From: Dastarcus helophoroides
Taxonomy: Eukaryota > Arthropoda > Insecta > Coleoptera > Bothrideridae
DNA: 64,000 nucleotides
Reading direction: 5' to 3'
Assembly: GCA_028583605.1 (NCBI GenBank)
Contig: CM053328.1
Coordinates: forward strand, 4,595,304 to 4,659,303
Shown here: piece after piece, positions 34,436 through 46,756 of the stretch
Numbering within the stretch: the stretch's first letter is position 1
Layout: each line of letters begins with the position of its first letter
Position numbers and translations under genes: made by a program
The notes under the pieces: generated by a model
Database searches by the model: none
What the model saw: the letters and a program-made list of their open reading frames with translations, nothing else
Told to the model about the DNA's origin: nothing

Positions 34436-37077
34436 AAAGTTGAAAGAAGAGGAGGAAAAGAGAGGGAAAAAAGAAGGAAAAGAAGAAGAAGAAGAGGAAG
34501 AATGGAAGGAAGAAGGAAAAAAAGAAGAGGAATAAGAGCCTCCTCTTATTCCTCTTATTAGGAAGAAGAAGACGAAGAAGAAGGGAAGGAAGAATAAGAG
34601 GAGGAAGGGGAGGAAGAAAAAGAGAAAGAAGGGGAGAAAAAAGAAGAAATAGAAAAGAAGGAAAGAGAAGAGGAAGAAGGCGGAGAAAAAGAAGAAAAAA
34701 AATAAGGAGAAGAAGAGGAAGAATAAGTGAAAAAAGCAGAGAAAGGAGAAAAGGAAAAAAAGGAGGAATAAGAAGACGGAGAAAAAAAAGGAAAATAGGG
34801 AGAAGAAGAGAAGAAAAAAGAGGAAACAGAACAAGTGGAAGAAGAAGAGGAAGACGAAAAGGAAGAAGAACAGAAAAAAGAAGGGGAAAAATAAGGGGAA
34901 GAAGAAGAAGAAGAGGAAAAATAGGAGGAAGAAGGAAAAAAGAAGAGGAAGAAGAGGAGAAAGAAGAAGACGAAGAAGAGGAGGAAGAAAAAGAGAAAGA
35001 AGGGGATAAAGCAAGTAGAGGAAGAAAAGAAGGAAGAAGAAGAGGAAGAAGAAGACGGAGAAAAAGAAGAGGAAAAACAGGAAGAAGAAGAGAAGGAAAA
35101 AGTGGAAACAGAACAAGAGGAAGAAGAAAAGGAAGAAGGGGAAAAAGAAAGGAAAGAAGAAGAGGAAGAATGGAAGGAAGAAGAAAAAAGAAAAGGAAGA
35201 GGATGGGGAAGAAAAAGAAGGGAAGGAAGAAGAAGGGAAGAGAAGAAGGAAGAGGAAGAAGAATGGGGAAGGAAGAAGAAGAGGAAGAAGAAGACTGAGA
35301 AAAAGAAGAGGACAAATATGGAAAAGAAGAGGAAGAAGAATTAGAAAAAAGCAGAGAAAGGAGAAAAGGAAGAAAAGGAGGATGAAGAAGACGAAGAAAA
35401 AGAAGAAGAAAAAGGAGAAGAGGAAAAGAAAGGGAACGAAAAAAGGAAGAAAAGAGAATAGAGAAAGAAGAGAAGAGAAAAAGAGAAGAAGAGAGAAAAG
35501 AAAAGAAAAAGAAAAAAGAGGAAAAAAGAGAAAAAAAGGAAGAAAAGAGAAGATGAGAAAAAAGAGAAGAAGAAAGAAGAGGAAAAAAAGAGATATAGAA
35601 AGAGAGGAAGAAGGGAAAACAACAAAAGGAAGAAGAAAAGGACGAAGAGAAAAAGAAGAGGAAGAAGTGAAAAAAGAAGAGGAAGGAGAAGAGGAAGAAG
35701 AAGACGGAAAAAAGAAGCAGAAAAATAAAGAGAAGCAGAGAAGGAAAAAGGGGAAAGAGAACAAGAGGAGGAAGAAGAAGAGAAAAAGATGAGAAAGGAG
35801 AAAAAGATAAGGAAGAAGAAAAAGAGAAAGGAGAGGAAGAAAAAGAGGAAAAAGAAGAGGATGAAAAAGAAGAGGAAAAAAATAGGTAGAAGAGGAAGAA
35901 CGGAAAACAACAAAAGGAAGAAGAAAAGGACAAAGAGAAAAAGAAGAGGAAGAAAAAAAGAGAAAAGAAAGAAGAAGAGGAAGAAAAGAAAAAAGAAGAG
36001 GAAAGAGAAGAGGAAGAAGAAGACGGAGAAAAGGAAGAGGAAACATAGAGAGAAGAAGAGGAGGAGAAAGGGGAAACAGAACAAGAGGAAGAAGAAAAAA
36101 AGAGAAAAAATGAGGAAGAAGAAAAAGAGAAAGGAGAGAAAGAAGAGGAATAAAAAGACGCAGAAAAAAAAGGAAAAATAGAGAGAAGAAGAGGAGGAAA
36201 AAGGAAAAACAGAACAAGAGAAAAAGATGAGGAAGAAGAAAAAGAGAAAGGAGAGAAAGAAGAAGAGGAAGAAGGTAAAACAGAACAAGAGGAAAAAGAA
36301 AAGGAGGAAGAGAAAAAGAAGAGGAAGAAGAAAAAGAGAAAAGAAAGAAGAAAAGGAAGGAAAAGAGGAAGAAAAAGAGGAAGAAGAGGAAGAAGAAAAA
36401 GAGAAAAGAAAGAAAACAAGGAAGGAAAAGAGGAAGAAAGAGAGGAAGAAGAAGAGGAAGAAAAGGAGGAAGAAGAAGTGGAAGAAGATGGAGAAAAAGA
36501 AGAGGAAAAATAGAGAGAAGAAAGGATGCAAAAAGGGAAACAGAACAAGAGGAAGAAGAAGAAAAAGATGAGGAAGAAGGGAAAACAGAAGAGGAAGAAG
36601 AAAAGAGAAACAGAAGAGGAAAAAGAAGAAGAGAAAACATAGAAGAAGATGAAGAAGTGAAAGAAAAATAGGAAGAATTAGCGGAAAAAGAAGAGAAAGA
36701 CGAAAAAGAGGAAGAATAAGAGGGAGAAGAAGAAGGGAAGAAAGAAAAAAGAGGAAGAGGATGAAGAAGCGGGAGAAGAAAAAGAGAAAGAAGAGAAATA
36801 GGAAGGGAAAACAGAAGAAAAGAAAGAAAAGTAAAAGGAAAAAGAAGGGAAATAAGAAGAGGAAAGACAAGAAGAAAAAAAAGGTAGAGAAGGAGATGGG
36901 AAAAGAGGAACAGAAAGAAGAAGAAGCAGAAAAGGAAGAAAAAAGGAGGAGGAGGAAGAAGAAGAACAGGAAGAACAAGAAGAACAAGAAGAAGAAGAAG
37001 AGGAAGAGGAAGAAAAGGAGGAAAAAGAAGAAAAGGAAGAGAATGAAAAAGAAAAAGAAGATGAAGAAAAAAGTAAA
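34436..37077. repeat. second homopurine tract, about 2.64 kb
   Basis: Composition and strand are the same as in the tract at 27050-30719: A and G on the plus strand, in units such as GAAGAAGAGGAAGAAAAAGAG. One short pyrimidine interruption at 34539-34558 creates a perfect inverted repeat. Long frames on both strands are by-products. The two tracts lie 3.7 kb apart and may stem from one ancestral expansion. Confidence 0.95.
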
Positions 37078-39584
37078 GATTCCACACTAAACCCAAAAAT
37101 TAAAAAAAAACTGACATTAAATCAAATTCTTTCAAATTATCGGCTTCAACTTGACATTTTGTCAAATATGTCGAAATGTATTTTAAAAAAGCTTCAAATC
37201 GAAATTTAAAAAAAAAAAGGTAAAAATTGGAATTGCAACTTTGGATACAAAATGGTTTATATTTCGGCAAAATACTCAGCTTTTAAGAATTTTGGGGTAA
37301 AAATTTTATCTTGACAAACTTAAGAATTTTAAAATTTAAGGTCACAAATCGGACAAGGGAACGTCCAGCTACCTTCTTGATGCAATTGCGTGGGTTGCAC
37401 ATCGGATACGCAGAATTTGCAGATAAAATACAGAATAATTTAGATCTCGAAAATTAGCTATTTTAAATTTAAGCTGGACAATTTCAGGTTGGATTGTCGA
37501 CTTCCTTCTCAAAATTTCAACTTTGTTCTTTACAATATATCATTTAGATGAATATTTTCGGAGTTAGCACATGCATACGCAACACAGTAATTGCGGTTGG
37601 AACCGAAAATTTTAGCTAGATCCGAGGCGTTCTCATAAACTGTAGTAGGTAGTCATCGATTCATTGCAAATGAGTGCTTTTTACTTAAAACATCATCACA
37701 GTTACCAGTTCCAGATGTTGCGATTGATTGCAGAAAAATGTGCATTTGAAAATAGAGAGACATTTTTTCCCAAGACTTCCCAAAAGAGGACATTATTATT
37801 TATTATATAACCCCAGAAAATAAATGTCGAATAATGTGTTACCTCTTATACTACTAAGGGAAAAACGCAAAGTATTTATCTTCTAAATCGAGGTGAAATC
37901 GCGGGGCTGCTAGTACCAAATAGAAAAGTCAACTAACTTTTAGTTCTCTTTTTAAAACACGAAACATCACCTGATTTCAGGATTTAATTTCTCGTACCAC
38001 GGAGTTCATAAAGTTTACCTTATATATCTTAAGGCCACTTTACTCGGCGTTCCAATTTACTTTCCTCTGATTTTTTATGATATTTGCTTAAGTTAAGAAA
38101 TTAGAACTACCCTTTCAGCGTTTACGAAGTAATGGATAGCCCCAAGGGCCCACAGAGCATTCCTTTTGAATAAATAACCGCATAGTCGACCGATGTATAG
38201 TACGCCCAGACACGAAAAAGACACGGCAGTTAGGAGGGAAGAAGAGAGAAGTCTTATCTCGCATCTACCTACACGGTCCGTCTTGACAGCCAGTTCTCAG
38301 GTAATTTATAACCGGGGCTCGGAGCCGCCAGTTACCAAAAAAGAAATATTAATAATTCTCGATAATTTATACCTCAGCGATGGTTGGTAGGACTGTTTAT
38401 TTACACAGCACTATAATTGCCTGTTAGCCCAAATTAAACATTTAATGGACGACCAGACGTTCTATTGGTTTTGATCGTCTCTCGGAACGGAGTTATCAAT
38501 AATTATGGCATTTTTCAGCTCGGATTTAATAATCCTTCGTCTCGACCATCTAGGGTTGAAAGAACTAAATGTAAAAAGTTAATTTAGTCATTAGCTGTAT
38601 CTGCTAGATGAGCTTCAACTAGTCTCTGGTTTCAACTCATGGTCACTCTGGTTGAAACTCAGAATGACACTTAGAATATTTAAGGCCACCGAACATCACC
38701 TAAAGATCAATTTGTTGTCAGCTGTTGCGTGGTAGGTATTTCCCCAGTGGAATTGGCATTTTCCACTGAATGGCAAGATCAGGAAGTTATTTGGGCTACT
38801 TGAAAGTAAAAAATTTTGACGAATGATGCTTGATAGAAGTTATAGAAGAGAATTAAATAAAATAAAATTATGACCAAATTTATAAAATGAAAACTCTATC
38901 ATATGACAGTTGTAAGTAATAGAAAAAAACTCCTTTTAAATTCTCAAAAGACTGTTAGAAAAAGTGAGTTTGTTTTGGCAAGGGTGTTGCAGTAAAAAAT
39001 GAATGAAAATAAACAGTATTTTTAAATTATTTCCAAAAGTGCTCTAATAAATAATGTATCCATTAAAAATCTTTGCCACTGATAGTCTTCGAGAAAATTG
39101 CAAATAAAAAAATTGAAAAATAGCCTAAAAGGTACCCCTGAAAAAGTTCTACATTTTAGTAACAAGTTCATTAATACCGATTTGGTAGTTTCTGTGATTA
39201 GCCCGGACAAAAGGTCAGTCGACAGACAAACAGACGCTTCAATTTTATAAATATAGATTGTTTTTTGCGTAGTGGTCAATACCAAAAGGCGAAACGTCAA
39301 CTAACATGGTTACTCTTTAAATAGAACGAGATACAGGGGCTTATGATTCCTAAATGTTCAACTGCCTGCAGGCTTATTATATTTTGGCCACTATTTTTTT
39401 TTCTGATGAAATATGGAGGCCTGTTCCTAAGACGAGACGAACGTTAACATTGATAAAATGAGAATGATAAAGATACATCCAAAATGACTGATCCAAAGTG
39501 GCTAAATACTACAGGAAATTAAAATAATTTGGTACCATCTTCAACATTCTCAATGTTATTGAGAAGATTTTAGTAAAAACTCAC
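37078..39584. other. intron 2 sequence next to exon 2, no gene
   Basis: Mostly mixed, non-repetitive sequence. The segment 39060-39265 ends with GACAGACAAACAGACGCTTC and an ATTTTATAAATATAGAT tail, which resembles the 3' end of insect retroelements. A 30-bp word at 37542-37571 is shared with 20471-20500. I see no exon signal besides exon 2 itself. Confidence 0.4.
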
Positions 39585-39866
39585 CAAGCGTGGGCGGCCA
39601 TCCCGAAGTAGTAAATGAGTAAGAAAACGAAAGCGCAGTTCACGTTTGACAGGCCATCTTCCGATGAAACTTCGATAGACGAATGACAGTTGGTTGACAT
39701 TCGACCAGAAAACATCCTTAAGGTCCAACCAATGCTCATTATACAGTAACACATGGCCAAAGCTGATCTGAGGACGGGCTTTCACTCTACCTCCGCCTAT
39801 GGAAAGCGTCAGACTCGAACCCAGACTGGCTACGAAGCAGATCAAAGCCCACACAGTCACCCAAAC
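39585..39866 (-). CDS. fz4: Frizzled-4-like exon 2: TM1 to TM3, one frame break
   Basis: A TTTTTTGCAG acceptor precedes the exon, which begins VWVTVWALICFVASLG, the first membrane helix of a Frizzled, in phase 0 after exon 1. The first frame continues to a RPQI block matching the conserved ERPxI motif before TM2. TM2 (ALAMCYCIMSIGW), the following loop and TM3 (CAFVFLLIYYFGMAAHAW) then read in another frame. A single surplus base near 39764 would explain it: removing it in a comparison aligns the stretch from RP to CY at the exact family length. The exon closes in phase 2 at a GTGAGT donor, splitting a Trp codon that exon 3 completes. The loop between TM1 and TM2 is about two residues shorter than usual. 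The break could be an assembly indel or true decay. Confidence 0.82.
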
Positions 39867-42860
39867 CTGCAAAAAAATATCTTCAGTCCATTGGCTTTTT
39901 GCTGATTGTAAAAACTATCTTAAAAAAAATGTGGACATTTAGTAAAAGATCGAGCTTTTTAAAATAAAAGTTAAAATTTTCAAGTAGACAAAATTTCCAA
40001 AAAGGTCAAATACTCAAGAAAGGGAAAAGTTTAAAAAAAAGTACAAGATTTTAAAAAAGATAACATTTTTAACCAATCCAAATATTTTTTCAAAAAACAA
40101 GTCCAATTCACAAAACGGTCAAAAGATTGAGACAGTTGAAATTAGAAAAATGTCGAAATTTTTAATATATCAAAACTTCAAAAAAGTAAAAAAAAGTGAA
40201 AAAAAATCGAATTTTCGAAAGAAGTAATAGTTTTAGAAAAAATAACATTTTTAAAACAGCAATATTTTAAAAAAAGTTTACACTTCAGAAAATTCGAAGT
40301 TTTTAAAATAAAACAAAATTTTAAGGAACCCTCGAATATTTGAAAAAAGTTGATTTTTTCAAAAAGGCAGTATTTTAAAAAAGTGGAAACTCCAAAGTAA
40401 ACATCTTCAGTAAAGTCGAAATGTTCAAAATAACTAAGTAGGCATTTTTCAAAAGGCCGAAATTTGCAAAATTTACAAATTCGAGAAAAAATCTAAATTT
40501 CGATAAAAAGTCAGATTTTGAAAAAAGCAGAATTTTTCAAATAAATCACTTCTGAAAAGAAGCCAAATTCTTCAGAAAAATGAAACTTCAGAAATGTCGA
40601 CTTCTTCAAAAGTCCAAATTTTTAAATACACGAATTTTCAAAATATTTGGAGCTTTCAAATGTTTATTTTTTTCACCAATTCTTAAAAAATAGAATTTTC
40701 AGAAAAATCAAAATTCGAAATTTCAAAAAATGTGAAACCCACGATAAAATATCAACGTATTTGAAAAAGTTCAAATCTACAAAAAAAAGTGGAATTTTTG
40801 AAATAAGCCATTTTTAAGAGCCAAAGTTTTGAAGGGGAGTTGAAGTCTTAAACACGTAGAAATGTTCAAATATTCAAAATTTTAAAAATATAAACAAAAT
40901 TTTTAAAAGAAACATGCATAAAAAAAAATTAAAAAAGCGAGGAAATTGAAATTTAAAAAATCAAAATCTTTAAAAAAGATAAAAAATTCCAAAAACTCAA
41001 AATTTTGAGTCTTCTCAAAAATTTTTGTTTTATCATTTCTTTTATTTTAAGGGTCAATTAAAAAATATCAAATTTAATCTGGAAATTTAGAGAAAAATTG
41101 AAATATCGATAAAATGCTCCAGTTTTAAATCAAAAAAAATAATAACCAAATGTTAAAATAGTCAAAACTCGAAATTTAAACAAGATCTTGCCATCTTGGC
41201 TCTCTACTTTGTCTCCGTTGATAGAGTTATCAAAACCGACTTATTTAAAATTTTCTACTTCTTTAAAATTTGACTTTTTCTCCAAAGTTTGACTTCGTCT
41301 CTAACTTTTAGCTTATTTTCGACTTTGAAATTGCCAGAAAGCAATCAACAATTTCGAATTAAAGTAGAAATGTCAATGTTAAAATTAATCCCGAAATTTC
41401 GTCATTAAAAGTCTAAACTTTAGAAAAAACTTCAAAACAGTTAAGTTTAATTTGGAAATTATTGAAGTTACGTTAAAGTTTTAAACTTGACATTTCGAAA
41501 AATGGTGTTTTGACATATAAATCGAAATTTCACGAGAAAAAAAGCAATTTTAAAATAAAGTTGCTAAGTTGCTAAGTTGCATCAACTGGATGGGTTTTTA
41601 AAATAAAGTTGCAGCGAGTTAAAATTTGAAATTTTTAGAAAACGACTCCAGAAACCTCAAAATTGATATAATTCTCTTCTCTCATAATTTACATATTTTT
41701 TATTTAATTTCATCTTCTTAGAGATCTGGACTTTTTTTGTAAATGTCGCTCTTATTAAAATTAAAATTATAAATCTCCAGTTTAAATTGGAAAATTTCGA
41801 AAATTTGAGAAAACACTAAACATTTTCAAAATGTTTTGGATTTGTTTTGGTTTCTACTATTTTCTTAGTTTGAAGTTTAAATTCAAAATTCTCGTTTTTT
41901 CACAAAATTTCAGATTTTTGTTGTTTCTACTATTTTCTTAGTTTGAAGTTTAAATTCAAAATTATCGTTTTTTCATAAAATTTCAGCCGCAAAGTCGAAA
42001 TTGCGACTCTCAACTAAAATGTTGATGTTTTTTTCAATTTATTTAACATTTCTTTGGCCCAGTTTGGCAATATTTAAATTTTTATGGTTTGTTGACAATT
42101 TTCTAAAAGTTTTTGAAATGCGAAACTGGGCTGAAGAAATGTTAAATAAATTGAAAAAAACATAATATTTCCGGTCAATAAGGGTCTACCATGAGGAATA
42201 AAATGTTGATGTCAAAATTTTAAGGTTAAAAATAATTTGTGATTAAGATTGAAATTTTGCAAAAACTTTTAAGAAGAAATAAACATTTTGAGGTGATACT
42301 ATTTCAAGAATAAAACCGAAATTGCGGAAACACCTCTTTTCGAAAAAAAATCTGATATTTTAAAAAAACTAAAAGTTAATAAATCAGAAATGGTCATTAT
42401 TTTTCTTTAATGTCTACTTTCTTCTAGAAATTGGAATTTTAAATGCCAAATTAATGTTTTCTTAAAATTTCTAATTTTCTAAGTCGTTGTTTTCATTTTT
42501 CTTTTTGACCTTTAACTTCGTTTAGAAAAATGTCAATGGAAAGTGATTAAAGTCGAAATTACGCGAGGGAAGTTTGAGAAACCTTTCAAATTTCCAAAAA
42601 AGTCGACAATTTGAGATGACCATGAGCATTTCCTGATTAAAATCTCCCTTTGGGAAAAATCCTTTTAAACTGTAACTCATCAACTGGCCGGGTTTTTTCT
42701 AAAATGTCAATTTGGCGCCTCTTATTGTCAACGACCGGGGCAAGCGCCCCGGTTTGCCCACCTTTGAATCTGGGGCTGGTCAACACATAATCCATCATTA
42801 AATGAACCAGTATTATGTTGTAAAGATTTTGTGTATTTAGTTAAGTCTATTCACCTTAAA
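39867..42860. other. A-rich then mixed part of intron 1, no gene
   Basis: From 39900 to about 41150 the plus strand is A-rich with AAAAAAGT and TCGAAATTT words, the opposite strand bias to 7-10 kb and 21-23 kb. Two short direct repeats (TTTCTACTATTTTCTTAGTTTG near 41855 and 41925) lie further on. The GC-rich hairpin CCGGGGC-AAGC-GCCCCGG stands at 42735-42752. Confidence 0.45.
42025..42163. repeat. foldback repeat with 41-bp arms
   Basis: The left arm (42025-42065, starting ATGTTTTTTTCAATTTATTT) and the right arm (42123-42163) are reverse complements with about two mismatches, separated by 57 bp. No target duplication was identified, so it may be a MITE relic or a chance hairpin of a retroelement. 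Confidence 0.6.
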
Positions 42861-42869
42861 TACTATTCA

Positions 42870-45800
42870 CAGGTGATTTTGGAGATTAAAATTTCAGTGA
42901 TAAATTGGAATTCATCAGTAATGTTTCATTTTTCCACCATAATTTTATCTTCATTCTAGTTCTACCTAATTGATAGAATATGCTAGAGATTGTAAGAACT
43001 GACCAGACGCTTCGTCTGAAAGTAGTAATCTTTTGCAGTCAATCAAAACTGATCATTTTTATAGTCACCGATGCTTTTGGTGGTCAACATTTCAATGAAT
43101 AAGGAAAGTTAATCAGTAATATTTTCTTTTTCTACTACAATTTTGTCTCCGCCTGGAACACTTTTCTACATTGTACCTGATCGAATGGTTGTGCTGGAAA
43201 CCTTTGACACTGACCAGAAGCTTCATTTGAAATTGAATAGCATATCTCTTTCCTAATCTTACGCATTCCAATTCATCTTAATAATCATTTGGTGGTCAAA
43301 ATTTCAATGAAAAACGAAAGTTCATCAGTAATCCTCTCTTTTTCCACTATGATTTTGTCTTCATGTGGTACATTTTTCCAAGTTGCATTCTTATCGATCT
43401 TAGTTAATACTCATTTGGTGATCAAAATTTCAATGAAAAATAAAAGTTTATCAGTAACATTTTCTTTTTCCACTATAAATGTGTCTTCATGTGGTACATT
43501 TTTCTAAGCTGTTTCTTATCAATCTTGGTTAATAATCGTTTGGTGGTCCAAATTTCAATGACAAACGAAAGTTCATCAGTAATATTTTATTTTTCCACTA
43601 TACTTTTGTCTTCATGTGGTACCGTTTTGCTAAGCTGTATCTTATCGATCTTACTTAATAACCATTTGGTGGTCAAAATTTCAACTCAAAACGAAAGTTC
43701 ATCGGTAATATTTTCTTTTTCCACTATAAATGTGTCTTCATGTGATACATTTTTCTCAGCTGTTTCTTATCGATCTTAGTTAATAATCCTTTGGTGGTCC
43801 AAATTTCAATGACAAACGAAAGTTCATCAGTAATATTTTATTTTTCCACTATACTTTTGTCTTCATGTGGTACCGTTTTGCTAAGCTGTATCTTATCGAT
43901 CTTACTTAATAATCATTTGGTGGTCAAAATTTCAACTCAAAACGAAAGTTCATCAGTAATATTTTCTTTTTCCACTATAAATGTGTCTTCATGTGGTACA
44001 TTACATACAGCTGTTTCTTATCCATCTTAGTTAATACTCGTTTGGTGGTCAAAATTTCAATGAAAACCCAAAGTTCCTCAGTGATATTTTGTTTTTTCAC
44101 TATAATTTTGTCTTCATGTGGTACATTTTTCTAAGCTGTATCTGATCGATCTTAGTTAATACTCATTTGGTGGTCAAAATTTCAATGCAAAAGTTCTTCA
44201 GTAATATTTTCTTTTTCCACTATAACTTTGTCTTCATGTGGTACCATTGTGCTAAACTGTATCTTATCAATCTTATTTAACAATCATTTGGTGGTCAAAA
44301 TTTCAATTCAAAATGAAAGTTCATCAGTAATACTTGGTTTTTTCACTATAACTTTGTCTTCATGTGGTAGCATTTTGCTATGCTTTATCTTATCTATCTT
44401 ACTTAATAATTATTTGGTGGTCAAAATTTTAATGAAAAACGAAAGTTCATCAGTAACATTTTATTTTCCCACTATAATTTTGTCTTCATGTGGTACCGTT
44501 TTGCTAAGCTGTATCTTATCGATCTTACTTAATAATCATTTGGTGGTCAAAATTTCAACTCAAAACGAAAGTTCATCAGTAATATTTTCTTTTTCCACTA
44601 TAAATGTGTCTTCATGTGGTACATTTTTCTAAGCTGTTTCTTATCCACCTTAGTTAATACTCGTTTGGTGGTCAAAATTTCAATGAAAACCCAAAGTTCC
44701 TCAGTGATATTTTGTTTTTTCACTATAATTTTGTCTTCATGTGGTACATTTTTCTAAGCTGTATCTGATCGATCTTAGTTAATACTCTTTTGGTGGTCAA
44801 CATTTCAATGCAAAACGAAAGTTCTTCAGTAATATTTTCTTTTTCCACTGTAATTTTGTCTTCATGTGGTACATTTTTCTAAGATGTATTCTTATCGATC
44901 TTAGTAAATAGTCGTTTGGTGGTCAAAATTTTAATGAAAAATGAAAGTTCATCAGTAATGTTTTCTTTTTCCACTAAAATTTTGTCTTCATGTGGTGCAT
45001 TTTTCTAAACTGTATCTTATCGATTTTAGTTAATACTCGTTTGGTGGTCAAAATTTCAATCCAAAACGAAAGTTCATCAGTAATATTTTCTTTTTCCATT
45101 ATAACTTTGTCTTCATGTGGTACCGTTTTGCTAAGCTGTATCTTATCAATCTTACTTAATAATCATTTGGTGGTGAAAATTTCAATGCAAAACGAAAGTT
45201 CATCAGTAATAGTTTCCTTTTCCATCATAATGTTGCCTTCATGTGGTACATTATTCTAAGCTGTATCTCATCAGTCCATCTCAATAATCCTTTGGTGGTC
45301 CAAATTTCAATAAAAAACGAAAGTTCATCAGTACTACTTTCTTTTTCCACCATAATTTGGTCTTCATCTGGCATATTTTTCTAAACTGTATCTTATGGAT
45401 CTTGCTTAATAATCATTTGGTGGTGAAAATTTCAATGCAAAACGAAAGTTCATCAGTAATACTTTCTTTTTCCCCCATAATTTGGTCTTCATCTGGTACA
45501 TTTTTTTAAGATGTATTCTTATCAATCTTAGTTAATACTCGTTTGGTGGTCAAAATTTCAATGAAAACCCAAAGTTCCTCAGTGATATTTTGTTGTTTCA
45601 CTATAATTTTGTCTTCATGTGGTACATTTTTCTAAGCTGTATCTGATTGATCTTAGTTAATACTCTTTTGGTGGTCAAAATTTCAATGCAAAACGAAAGT
45701 TCTTCAGTAATATTTTCTTTTTCCACTAAAATTTTGTCTTCATGTGGTACATTTTTCTAAGATGTATTCTTATCGATCTTGGTTAATAGTCGTTTGGTGG

Positions 45801-46375
45801 TCAAAATTTCAATGCAAAACGAAAGCTCATCAGTAATATTTTCTTTTTCCATTATAAATGTGTCTTCATGTGGTACCATTTTGCTATGCTTTATCTTATC
45901 TATCTTACTTAATAATCATTTGGCGGTCAAAATTTCAATGGAAAACGAAAGTTCATCAGTAATATTTTCTTTTTCCACTGTAATTTTGTCTTCATGTAGT
46001 ACACTTTTCTAAGCTGCATCTCATCTATCTTACTAAATAATCATTTGGTGGTCAAAATTTCAATGGAAAACGAAAGTTCATCAGTAATATTTTATTTTTC
46101 CACTATAACTTTGTCTTCATGTGGTACCATTTTGCTAAGCTGTATCTTATCAATCTTAATCTTACTTAATAATTATTTGGTGGTGAAAATTTCAATCAAA
46201 AACGAAAGTTCATCAGTAATATTTTCTTTTTCCACTATAACTTTGTCTTCATGTGGTACCATTCTGCTATGCTTTATCTTATCTATCTTACTAAATAATC
46301 ATTTGGTGGTCAAAATTTCAATGGGAAACGAAAGTTCATCAGTAATATTTTCTTTTTCCGCTATAATTTAATCTT
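42870..46375. repeat. tandem array of a ~125-bp monomer, about 27 copies
   Basis: A unit containing TTTGGTGGTCAAAATTTCAA, GAAAGTTCATCAGTAATATT, TTTTCCACTATAA and GTCTTCATGTGGTAC recurs every 125-126 bp, for example at 43291, 43417, 43542 and 43668. The first copies (before about 43080) are strongly diverged. Some pairs of neighbouring monomers are repeated as larger blocks (43540-43790 and 43793-44030), showing segmental amplification. Short frames run over two or three monomers because 126 is a multiple of three. The array lies within Frizzled intron 1, close to exon 1. Confidence 0.9.
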
Positions 46376-46756
46376 CATATTATGCAGAATTTTGTAAGTT
46401 CTGCATTATGGCTAGGATATGTCATGCCAAAAGACCAAAGAGTTAAAAACAATCTTCGTTTGATGCAAAACATTTAATCCGCCACTGAACTCATCATATT
46501 TTGTATTGTGTAGGTTTGTTCCTGGGATCCTGGGTTACATTTGTTATAATACATCAAAATTGAAGGCAACAAGCTTATCAATACCATGAAGTAATCTATT
46601 ATCTGCCAGGTATAATCCTTACATAAACATATTTGATCTATTATGTACCTTTAATTCATTGTACGGATACATATGTTAATTTCGACACTTCAAACATCTT
46701 TATAGTGTTTTTGTCCTACATTTCAAAAGAGTAAAAATCTGTAAAAATATTCTCAC

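Noticed and set aside
34346..37096. Minus-strand frame of 916 codons in the second purine tract
   Set aside because: Same reason: simple composition and several frames open together.
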